Source: Methylacidimicrobium fagopyrum
GTDB lineage: Bacteria > Verrucomicrobiota > Verrucomicrobiia > Limisphaerales > UBA11358
DNA length: 64,000 nt
NCBI GenBank assembly: GCA_026225255.1
Contig: JAMFSJ010000061.1
Location: 27,352 to 91,351 of the forward strand
Direction of reading: 5' to 3'
A program made the translations under genes and the position numbers. The notes beneath the pieces are model-generated. The model made no database searches and had not been told where the DNA came from. It was given only the letters and a program-made list of their open reading frames with translations. Shown here piece after piece: positions 8,828-16,465 of the stretch (within the stretch, counting starts at the first letter, position 1; every line of letters begins with the position of its first letter).

Positions 8828-9700
8828 TTATTTCAGAAATGTATCAACCTGCGCCGCAAATTTTTCCGGCTGGTCGAGCATGATGAAGTGAAATGAATCT
8901 TCAATGCAGACCAACGTTTTATTGGGCAGCGACGCAAAATTCTCCTGATACAGCTTGTCCGTGGCGGCGTGCGGAAATCCAGAGGAAGCAGCCCACGGAT
9001 AAAGCACGGTCACCGGCATTTTAATTTTGGGCAACTCGGGGCGGAGGTCCGTCGTCATGTCTTCATACAGGGCGCGGGCGACCACGGATTTATCCGACGC
9101 GATCGCCCAGCCAATGGCGACCTTCCGGCCGTCCGGTGATTTGACGAGGCTGGGGAGAAACTGTCTTTCGTCCTGCACGTAGGCTTCCTGAGTTTCCGTG
9201 AGCATGTAATCCCGCATCGCCGCCGCTTGCGGCTGGGCGGCAGTGGCATCCTTTGCGCCCGTCAACACGCCGAAAAATGGTAGCGAATCCACCACCAGTA
9301 ACTTGCCAACGTCTTCGGGATGCTGCACCGCCAGCAGCATGCCCGCCAGTCCACCCAGCGAATGACCAATAATCTTCGGCGCCTTAAGCTGGTTGGTCTT
9401 GATATAAAGATCAATGGCGTCCACGGTCAGCTGCAAAACTGCGCCTTGGACGTTCGCGCGGGCGGGCGAACCGGCGAATCCAGCCACTTGGATGAGGTGC
9501 AGGCGATAATGATTTTCTAATTGTTTCGCGGTCGCGTCCCACACGGCACTCGAACAGGTCAGTCCGGGAATCAGCAGCACGTCCGGGCCTTTTCCGCGAA
9601 CTGTCACCGTGATTCGCTCGCCCCCGGAATCGGCAAAGGTGACCCCAAGTTGCAACGCCAGGATCGTTAGTAACAAAGTTTTTAGTTTTAAATTATTCAT
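8828..9700 (-). CDS. Exported alpha/beta hydrolase
   Basis: 290 residues with a signal peptide (MNNLKLKTLLLTILALQLGV then TFADS). An alpha/beta-hydrolase fold follows: oxyanion strand LLIPGLTCSS, nucleophile elbow GHSLGG, and a late His in EDSFHFIMLDQPEKF. This fits esterase, lipase or haloperoxidase-like enzymes acting outside the cytoplasm; the substrate is unknown. Its start overlaps the end of the upstream sigma-factor fusion by 8 nt, so the two are probably translated together. Confidence 0.85.
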   Translation of the reverse strand: MNNLKLKTLLLTILALQLGVTFADSGGERITVTVRGKGPDVLLIPGLTCSSAVWDATAKQLENHYRLHLIQVAGFAGSPARANVQGAVLQLTVDAIDLYIKTNQLKAPKIIGHSLGGLAGMLLAVQHPEDVGKLLVVDSLPFFGVLTGAKDATAAQPQAAAMRDYMLTETQEAYVQDERQFLPSLVKSPDGRKVAIGWAIASDKSVVARALYEDMTTDLRPELPKIKMPVTVLYPWAASSGFPHAATDKLYQENFASLPNKTLVCIEDSFHFIMLDQPEKFAAQVDTFLK

Positions 9701-11360
9701 GGGATGATGGTTTTAGTTTTGTTGCGCGCCGCTCCATTTTACGCCGCCACCAGATGAAGATCATCGTCTGCATGGCCAATGGTCCGAAGCAAAGCAACCA
9801 GAACAAACGGCGTGGACCGGCCTGCGTAAAGTCGAGCCAGCGGTAATGCCGGAAAAATTCCCGGGCGACCGCATCGTTGACATGATTTCCCTGCGCCGCG
9901 CCGCCGCAAGCCAGTTCGTGCGCGGCGACAATGCCGCCCAGCGCCGCGTGCCAGCCGAGCGCCATCCCGCCGGACGCAACCACCCCAACCGCACCGCCAC
10001 CCAGCGCCAAGATGCCGAACGCAAAACCACCGAAAGCCAGCAGTCCGATGCTCAAGCCGCCAAACGAAAGAATTCCGATGCTTAGTCCGCCCGTGCTGAT
10101 GCCGCCCACCGCAATGCCGCCGCTCGCATATAAAATTCCATACGCCCGCTCGCCATACGCGATCCAACCGATGGCCGGTTTAATTTTTTCTCCCGAACGC
10201 CGCACTTTGCCAAAGGAACGAAAATGCACCAGCGGCAGACCCAACAGCGTTGCCCGGCTGCGGTATTCATAATTTTCAAGCAGCGGCTTGGTCAGAAACA
10301 ATTCCGGATGACTCTGCTGTTCTTCCGCGCGCAGCCGCGTCATCGTTTGGTGATGCCACCAGGTAAACCCGAAAGCAAAAATGACCCAGGACAATCCCGT
10401 TGCCCAAACTAGCGCCAGAACGAAAACCGGATGATGATCCCACAATCGGGGAGCGATAAAACCGGCCAGCAGCGAGCAGGCTACAAAAAATAAAATTCCG
10501 CCGGCCGTAATGATCAGCCCAAAACGTTTAACCAAAGTGCGCTCGCGTGGCGTCCGGGTATTTTTAAGACCTTCGCGCCAACCCAAGAAGCCAAACAAAA
10601 AACCCAGGGCCGGACCGCTCAAAAAGCCCAACATGACGGAGCCGAAACTTGTCCCCGTTGCCAGCGCGCCGCCTTTTGCGGCGGCCGCGACGGTCGCCGC
10701 CTTCGCGGAAGTTGCGAGCGTGATCGGTAACGCCGCCAGCACGCCGAACGTGAACGCCTGACCGGGACTCGTCCGCGCTAACGCGCCTTCGACGAACGCC
10801 AAAACTTCCCCGTGCAATAATTTGCGTCCGCGTGAAAGCCTTTGTTTTACGGCATCTTCGGTGAGTTCCAGATTTTGCGCGACGGTTTCGATGGATTGAT
10901 GTTCGCGATAAAACATCACGAGCGGCTCGCGATAAAGTTCGGGAATTTTTTCAAGTGAACGCCACAGGATCGCGGCTTCTTCGTTACTAATAGTTTGGTC
11001 CACGGGCAACGGTTCGGGCGAGTGCGATTCGGCAAGTTCTTCGAGCGGTTCGCCGCGATGGCTCGGTTCGCGGCCTTGTTCGCGCAGCGCATCGTAGATG
11101 AGATTGCGTGAAATCCGGCAGAGCCACGGCCGCAATTTTTCCGGCTCGCGCAGCGTCGGCAATTGTTTCCACGCGGCGACAAAGGTTTCCTGCGCCAGAT
11201 CTTCGCTCTGGCTCAAACTGCCCGTCGCGCTATAAGCCAGCGAGCAGATGAGCGATTGATAGCGCGCGACGATCTGTCCGAAGGCATCGCGATTGCCGGA
11301 CAAACTTTGGCCGACTAGGTCAGCGTCATTGACGGCGGCGGCAGACATGGCGGTGATCAT
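9693..11360 (-). CDS. ECF sigma factor fused to a membrane domain with Gly-rich pentad repeats (copy 1)
   Basis: About 555 residues. An in-frame ATG lies at 11387, but the start at 11360 (MITAMSAAAVNDADL) aligns with the paralogue at 12320-13945. Residues to about 190 are an ECF sigma-70: region 2 (QSEDLAQETFVAAWKQL) and region 4 (YREHQSIETVAQNLELTEDA). There follow a membrane hairpin after LAALPITLATSAKAATVAAA, two or three more hydrophobic segments, and a tract of five-residue repeats with consensus x-[SA]-[IFLV]-G-[GILV] (for example LSIGILSFGGLSIGL). A final membrane segment comes near the C-terminus. The membrane tether may hold the sigma factor inactive until signalled. No separate anti-sigma gene is adjacent. 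It overlaps the exported hydrolase gene downstream. Confidence 0.88.
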   Translation of the reverse strand: MITAMSAAAVNDADLVGQSLSGNRDAFGQIVARYQSLICSLAYSATGSLSQSEDLAQETFVAAWKQLPTLREPEKLRPWLCRISRNLIYDALREQGREPSHRGEPLEELAESHSPEPLPVDQTISNEEAAILWRSLEKIPELYREPLVMFYREHQSIETVAQNLELTEDAVKQRLSRGRKLLHGEVLAFVEGALARTSPGQAFTFGVLAALPITLATSAKAATVAAAAKGGALATGTSFGSVMLGFLSGPALGFLFGFLGWREGLKNTRTPRERTLVKRFGLIITAGGILFFVACSLLAGFIAPRLWDHHPVFVLALVWATGLSWVIFAFGFTWWHHQTMTRLRAEEQQSHPELFLTKPLLENYEYRSRATLLGLPLVHFRSFGKVRRSGEKIKPAIGWIAYGERAYGILYASGGIAVGGISTGGLSIGILSFGGLSIGLLAFGGFAFGILALGGGAVGVVASGGMALGWHAALGGIVAAHELACGGAAQGNHVNDAVAREFFRHYRWLDFTQAGPRRLFWLLCFGPLAMQTMIFIWWRRKMERRATKLKPSSHE

Positions 11361-11469
11361 CATAATACCGCATAAGTCTGAAAACAAAGCTTCGAGGTGA
11401 CAGCCGATGACACATTATTTGCAATGCTGTAGTGGCGGTCATAGACGGCCACTACAAATCACAACGATT

Positions 11470-12285
11470 TTACCGGCCACCGATTTTTCCTTGCAGTGCC
11501 GTATCGTTCGGAAATTTTTGCAGGCCGATCTGCCAGGTGGCCTGGGCTTTATCCAGTTGACCGAGTTTTTGATATTCATTGCCGAGCACGAAATATGTTT
11601 GTGCAAATTGCGGCTGCGACGCCATTGTTTCCTGTTGATCAATGAGCCCGGACAAGCGTTGAATCACATCATTATCGCGCGTGGGATCGGCGGGCCAGTA
11701 ATACATTGAACTGGCTTTGACGAAATTTGCCTCCCAGTTTTGCGGGTCAATTTTTAACGCCGCATTAAAACTCTGATCGGCCTGCATTGCGAGAATACCC
11801 ACCTCGTTTACGTCGGCTCCAGCATCATAGAGCGCCTTCACTTTATTGAGCTGCGCCTCGCCGAGGGTGGTGGGAATTTCCGGATTCGTCGGATTATCCA
11901 AAGCCCGTTGTTTCAATTCCGCCATGACCTGATCCAACTGACCGGACTTGAGAAGGGCTTGAAATAGCTCGTGTTTTTCTTTGGCGCTTTTGGCGGACAA
12001 CAAGGCATCAACGGCTTTGTGAATAGGATTAGCGGAATCATCTGGTTTCGCCTCGGGCGGCGCGGCGGCAATTGACACGGGTGCCGGCGGGTTCGGGTTC
12101 GTTGAAACCGTTGTTTGTGATTCCGGTTTGGCGGTGGTGTTCGCCGCCGCCGATTCCATTGGCTTCGTTGGTGATTCAGCAACTGGCGTGGGAGCGGCGG
12201 CTATTTTTTGGCGGTCCAAATAGACGATCATACCCACGGTTACGGTGACGCAGATAATGACCAGGGCGACGATAAATGATTTCAT
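11470..12285 (-). CDS. Membrane-anchored TPR protein
   Basis: 271 residues. An N-terminal membrane anchor (MKSFIVALVIICVTVTVGMI) is followed by a Pro/Ala/Thr-rich linker to about residue 85, then an all-helical TPR-like region ending in FVLGNEYQKLGQLDKAQATW. This suggests a periplasmic protein-interaction domain. It begins 34 bp after the second sigma-membrane fusion on the same strand, so it is probably its operon partner. The specific function is unknown. Confidence 0.78.
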   Translation of the reverse strand: MKSFIVALVIICVTVTVGMIVYLDRQKIAAAPTPVAESPTKPMESAAANTTAKPESQTTVSTNPNPPAPVSIAAAPPEAKPDDSANPIHKAVDALLSAKSAKEKHELFQALLKSGQLDQVMAELKQRALDNPTNPEIPTTLGEAQLNKVKALYDAGADVNEVGILAMQADQSFNAALKIDPQNWEANFVKASSMYYWPADPTRDNDVIQRLSGLIDQQETMASQPQFAQTYFVLGNEYQKLGQLDKAQATWQIGLQKFPNDTALQGKIGGR

Positions 12286-12319
12286 AAGGCTCCAATTTCA
12301 ACAGTATTTATAAAGTGAT

Positions 12320-13945
12320 TCAGGGGGTTTGGTTTTGCTTGGCGTGACTGCGTTGGGTGATTTGCCAGAACGCAACCATCGGCAACGCCCAGATTAAATT
12401 CATGAAAAAAGAATGCCGTCCGTAAAATTCCGCCCACTGGAAGAACCAGTTGCTTTTAATGAATTGCATAGCCATGTCATTGTTTGCCTGCAATGCATGG
12501 GCGATGCCGCCGCTGGCGAACTGTTGCGCGAGCGCGATGCCGCCGTTCGCCGCGTTCCAAGCGAGCGCACAACCACCGCACGCCTGCCAGCCTACGGCCA
12601 GCCCGCCAAGCGACCAGATGCCGAACGCGAATCCTCCCAAGGCGAAAATACCGAGTGTCACCGCGCCAAACGGACATAAGCCGATGGCGATGCCGCCAAT
12701 GCTGACCGGCGCAATGGCGACGCCGCCGAAGGCGAAAAGGCCGCCGTAAGCCCGTTCGCCCACGGCAATCCAGGCCTTTACGGGGTTTTTCAAGATCGCA
12801 AACCGGTCGCCGATGCGGACATGGACGAGCGGCAGTCCAAGAAAACTGGCATGGCTGCGAAATTCCCAGGCGGGCTTCAAAAATGCGGCGGAGTCATCTT
12901 TCGCCAAAATATCCGCCAGAAATTTTTTTCGTTCCCCAGAATAAACGGCGGCAAAAATAAAGACCACGGCGACATAAGTCAGGATGAAGCCGGTGACCAG
13001 CAAGGTGAGTTGAACGTTGAAACTTTGGTGCTGTAAAAACCAGAGAACGGTGGCGGCAAATAACGTGAAAATCACGGCGGCGCAGAGCACGATCTTTTTA
13101 TAGAACGCTTTGATGTAGTGACGTTCCACGTCCGATTGCGCTTCGGCGAGGTTCATCCGGTAGCCGGCGTAGTTGCCAAAAATGATCAGCAGCGGGCCGG
13201 AAAGCAGACTGAGGACACCGACCACGGTGGCGGTTTTGGCCATTGCGCCACCTTTCGCAGCGGCGGCCCCAATCGACGCCGCCTTGGCGGAAGTGGCGAG
13301 CGTAGCGGGCAAGGCGGCCAGCACGGCGACCGTGAATATTTTTCCGGGATTCGTGCGTTCAAGGGCGCCTTCGACGAACGCCAGAACTTCTTCCTGCAGC
13401 AATTTTCTGCCGCGGGAAAGGCGTTGTTTTACGGCGTCCTCGGTGAGTTCCAGATTTTGCGCGACGGTCTCGATGGATTGATGTTCGCGGTAAAACAGCA
13501 CGAGCGGTTCGCGATATACTACGGGAATTTTTTCGAGCGAACGCCAGAGGATGGCCGCTTCTTCGTTGCTGATGGTTTGGTCCACGGGCAACGGTTCGGG
13601 GGAACGGGATTCAGCAATATTTTCCAACGGCTCGGCTTCGCGGATCGGTTCGCGGCCTTCGCGGCGGAGAAAATTATTGATGCGATTGCGCGCAATGCCG
13701 CAGAGCCAGGCGCGGAGTTTATGATGTTCGCGCAAGTGACGCAGATGTTTCCACGCGGTGATAAAAGTTTCCTGCGCGAGGTCTTCGCTCTGACCGAGGC
13801 TGCCGGTCGCGCTGTAGGCGAGCGAACAGATGAGCGACTGATAGCGCGTGACGATCTGGCTGAACGCATCGCGATTGCCCGCGAGGGTTCCGCTGACGAG
13901 TTCCGCATCGTTGTTCACCGCAACCGGCATCATGGTATTTATCAT
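12320..13945 (-). CDS. ECF sigma factor fused to a membrane domain with Gly-rich pentad repeats (copy 2)
   Basis: 541 residues, a paralogue of the gene at 9693. The sigma region is strongly conserved (QSEDLAQETFITAWKHL; YREHQSIETVAQNLELTEDA). The same LAALPATLATSAKAAS membrane entry, further hydrophobic segments, a shared FLGLPLVHVR motif and the conserved AWIAVGERAYG precede a repeat tract (FALGGFAFGIWSLGGLAVG). The C-terminus has another membrane segment and a basic tail. The membrane portion has diverged more than the sigma portion, which suggests shared promoter recognition with different sensing. It is followed at 34 bp by a TPR protein gene. It is divergent from the small exported protein gene at 14081. 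Confidence 0.88.
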   Translation of the reverse strand: MINTMMPVAVNNDAELVSGTLAGNRDAFSQIVTRYQSLICSLAYSATGSLGQSEDLAQETFITAWKHLRHLREHHKLRAWLCGIARNRINNFLRREGREPIREAEPLENIAESRSPEPLPVDQTISNEEAAILWRSLEKIPVVYREPLVLFYREHQSIETVAQNLELTEDAVKQRLSRGRKLLQEEVLAFVEGALERTNPGKIFTVAVLAALPATLATSAKAASIGAAAAKGGAMAKTATVVGVLSLLSGPLLIIFGNYAGYRMNLAEAQSDVERHYIKAFYKKIVLCAAVIFTLFAATVLWFLQHQSFNVQLTLLVTGFILTYVAVVFIFAAVYSGERKKFLADILAKDDSAAFLKPAWEFRSHASFLGLPLVHVRIGDRFAILKNPVKAWIAVGERAYGGLFAFGGVAIAPVSIGGIAIGLCPFGAVTLGIFALGGFAFGIWSLGGLAVGWQACGGCALAWNAANGGIALAQQFASGGIAHALQANNDMAMQFIKSNWFFQWAEFYGRHSFFMNLIWALPMVAFWQITQRSHAKQNQTP

Positions 13946-14080
13946 AACGTCGCTTAAGTGGTAGGAAAGCGCGAAGAGGTGACAAAGAAAATGACGCCGG
14001 ACGGATTATTTTACGGTCCGCTTTTAGCGGCCGTTAAAACAGCAGTTGAATTTGCCGCGCCAAAAAATTATCGTCCCGCC

Positions 14081-14584
14081 ATGCGCGCGTTTTTGATGAT
14101 GATCCTTTTGCTTGGTTCGCTTGGCTCCGTTTTCGGGGCCGAGCCGACGACCAGCACCAACGACGTCAAAGCCGTTTCCGCTGCGAAGACCGGGCGCATC
14201 CTCAAACTGCTGCCGTTTTTACTCGATCAACACGGACAAGATTCCACGTCGCCGAGTTTATTTGACCGCGATGCGTATCAAGCCCAACTGCGGGCGCGGA
14301 TCAAACTGACCAACGAAGTTTCCGGCATCCGTTTTGACGTGCAATGGAAAGCGGCCCGAACCACTCAATTAAAAATTCGGGTCGAGGCGCGCGGCGTCGT
14401 GGCAGACGGCACGCCCAAGATAAAAACGTTTGAGGCCGAGGGCACCGCCGGATTTTTCAGTCAATGGACAAAATTCACGCTCACGGGCGATGATTACAAA
14501 AAATTTGGTTCCCTGGTGGCTTGGCACGCGACGCTTTGGAACGGCAACCAACTGGTCAGCGAACAAAAATCTTTTTTGTGGTGA
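14081..14584 (+). CDS. Small exported protein of unknown function
   Basis: 167 residues. The start at 14081 (MRAFLMMILLLGSLGSVFGA) was chosen because it begins a clean signal peptide; the open frame extends upstream to 13958 but that part overlaps the divergent promoter area. The mature part is soluble and beta-rich (VEARGVVADGTPKIKTFE, FSQWTKFTLTGDDYKKF), with no family I recognise. Confidence 0.65.
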   Translation: MRAFLMMILLLGSLGSVFGAEPTTSTNDVKAVSAAKTGRILKLLPFLLDQHGQDSTSPSLFDRDAYQAQLRARIKLTNEVSGIRFDVQWKAARTTQLKIRVEARGVVADGTPKIKTFEAEGTAGFFSQWTKFTLTGDDYKKFGSLVAWHATLWNGNQLVSEQKSFLW

Positions 14585-14622
14585 GTCAAGTTTGCTTGAA
14601 CCACAAAACGTAACGGCACGGC

Positions 14623-15540
14623 TTACCGCTGCTTTTTCTCCTGCGCCTGCAACGCCTGCTCGTAGCAATTCAACGCTTCATCATAACGCCGCAGCCGGTT
14701 CAATAACCCGCCTTTATGCAAATGCGCGACGGCCAGCGTATTGTCCGCCGCGATCGAGCGATTGTAATGCGTCAAGGCTTCCGTAGCGCGGCCAAGCTTT
14801 TCCAGCGCATCCGCTTTTTTCAACAACGCTTCAGCGTGATCCGGATGCGCCGCCAGAAATTTGTCAAAAAATTCCAACGCCTTTTGCGGCGCGTTTTCGT
14901 CCAAATATTTTTCCCCTTCCGCCAGCGGATTGAGGGCCACGCCATTCACCTTGGGTTTCTCGAGGGCCACGAGCGGCAACAATGACGGCCCGTTTTCCAA
15001 TTCATTGAGGCGCAGGTTCAACTGCTGCACGACATCGAGCAATTGCGTATTGGCCGCGTCCACCGTCGCGCGGCCGGGGGTGGCGAGTTGTTGCACGGCA
15101 TTGGCGGTGTTCAACACGGCTTGTTGTTGCGCGGAAATTTGCGTCAATTGCGCAAACGCGCGCGATTGCAGATAAACCATCGCCAGCATGATGCCCAGAC
15201 ACACCACGCCGAACACCCCGGCCAGCAGCAACGTGGTCTGCAATGTTTTGTGCGTGGCCACGATCTCGTTGTTATGCTGCGTGGTGACCGTCTGTTCCAG
15301 CGATTGCAACCGCGAGCCGAGCAAGTCCAAATTATTTTTCGAAGCGTCCGCAGCGGCTTGCTGGTTTTGTTGAATCGCTAATTGCGCGGCGTGCAACTGT
15401 TCCTGAATCTGCAAAAAACTCGCGGCGGCCGCGTCGTTTGTCTGATTGGAAGTTGAATTGGTGTTTTCTGCCAGCACGCGGACAGCCAAAAAGGCGATCA
15501 CGCAAAGGGTGAAAAATTTCTGATTAAAATTGAGCCGCAT
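14623..15540 (-). CDS. TPR protein with signal peptide, coiled coil and transmembrane segment
   Basis: 305 residues. N-terminal signal (FTLCVIAFLAVRVLA), then a Gln/Ala-rich predicted coiled coil (residues about 35-95), a membrane segment (TLLLAGVFGVVCLGIMLAMV), another Gln-rich helical stretch, and C-terminal TPR units (AEGEKYLDENAPQKALEFFD; KKADALEKLGRATEALTHYN; LHKGGLLNRLRRYDEALNCY). Probably a scaffold at the inner membrane. Partners are unknown. Confidence 0.78.
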   Translation of the reverse strand: MRLNFNQKFFTLCVIAFLAVRVLAENTNSTSNQTNDAAAASFLQIQEQLHAAQLAIQQNQQAAADASKNNLDLLGSRLQSLEQTVTTQHNNEIVATHKTLQTTLLLAGVFGVVCLGIMLAMVYLQSRAFAQLTQISAQQQAVLNTANAVQQLATPGRATVDAANTQLLDVVQQLNLRLNELENGPSLLPLVALEKPKVNGVALNPLAEGEKYLDENAPQKALEFFDKFLAAHPDHAEALLKKADALEKLGRATEALTHYNRSIAADNTLAVAHLHKGGLLNRLRRYDEALNCYEQALQAQEKKQR

Positions 15541-15613
15541 ATCCCGCCGAAAAGAATTAGGTGAAGCCGAATTGAAGTCAAGCGTCCGGCGTAACGAGTT
15601 ATTCGCAAATGAT

Positions 15614-16465
15614 TTACTGTTTCAGGTCAAATTCCAACCGCGAGCGCGAACCGGTCTGAAGATTTTCCATTACCAACGTCTGCACCTGCCACTGACCGTT
15701 CACTTTTTTGAAATCTTTCGGATAAAAATCTTTCAACTTTTTGCCGTTCGCATCATACGCGTAGGCTTCGACGATGCCGAGCGAATCCTGGTCCACCCAC
15801 GAAACCACCCGGGAATAACTGTTCGGAGACGGATTCGGATTCGTGCTTTCCAAAACCGTGCAACTGCACTGGCGATAAAATTCCTTTTTTAAAACCTGCT
15901 GCTGCGGCCAGTGGAAAAATTCCAAGCCCAGATCAGCGCGCGAAAAATCAGAGCCGGCAAACGGCGCGGAAATTTCCGCCGCCGTCAATGGCGGGCGAGC
16001 GCGAAACAAATTCCCGATCAACGGAATGTCGCCCAGCGTGGGGACTTCATTCGTCCGAGAAAAATAGACGCTGGCTTGGTCAGAGGTGTGGATGACCCAA
16101 AGAATTTCAAACCGGTTCGTCCCGCTTGTCTTATAAATCGTTTGCCAGTTGGTTGCGGTGACAATGGTTTTACATTCCACCGGAATTTCCGAGCGCACCC
16201 CATTGGCGTCTTTAATTTTCAAAATGCCCGTGTTGGTGAAATTATCCGCCGGGGCTTGCGTAAGAATTTTTTGCGCCAGCGCGTGGCCTTCAATTTCGGC
16301 GCCGGACAAAGCATTCGTCGTTTGGGCAAATGTTGAAACCGTAAAAAACAAAAGGCCAAAACTCGCGCAAAGGCGCAAAGGCGCGAAAAAACTTTTTGAT
16401 CTGGAAATCCAAATCCCTTTGCGCCTTTGCGCCTTTGCGTGAACTTTCGGAAAAGACATTTTCAT
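15614..16465 (-). CDS. LolA-like outer-membrane lipoprotein-sorting family protein
   Basis: 283 residues from ATG 16465, whose ATGA overlaps the lon stop codon, so translation is probably coupled to lon. The N-terminus reads KVHAKAQRRKG...FFAPLRLCASFG and is encoded by a 19-bp perfect inverted repeat (separate entry); it doubles as the basic and hydrophobic parts of a signal peptide ending near STFAQT. The mature region has a LolA/DUF-type beta fold with a C-terminal stretch seen in this family (GIVEAYAYDANGKKLKDFYP, QVQTLVMENLQTGSRSRLEF). It probably binds lipid or lipoprotein acyl chains in the periplasm. Assignment is by pattern of the C-terminal strands; medium certainty. Confidence 0.65.
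   Translation of the reverse strand: MKMSFPKVHAKAQRRKGIWISRSKSFFAPLRLCASFGLLFFTVSTFAQTTNALSGAEIEGHALAQKILTQAPADNFTNTGILKIKDANGVRSEIPVECKTIVTATNWQTIYKTSGTNRFEILWVIHTSDQASVYFSRTNEVPTLGDIPLIGNLFRARPPLTAAEISAPFAGSDFSRADLGLEFFHWPQQQVLKKEFYRQCSCTVLESTNPNPSPNSYSRVVSWVDQDSLGIVEAYAYDANGKKLKDFYPKDFKKVNGQWQVQTLVMENLQTGSRSRLEFDLKQ
16366..16439. repeat. 19-bp inverted repeat (CGCAAAGG word element) inside a coding sequence
   Basis: CGCAAAGGCGCAAAGGCGC at 16366-16384 pairs perfectly with its reverse complement at 16421-16439 across a 36-nt spacer. Each arm is itself a tandem of CGCAAAGG. It lies in frame within the signal-peptide region of the LolA-like gene. Confidence 0.85.

Noticed and set aside
13118..13957. 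279-codon plus-strand open frame
   Set aside because: Antisense shadow of the second sigma-factor fusion.
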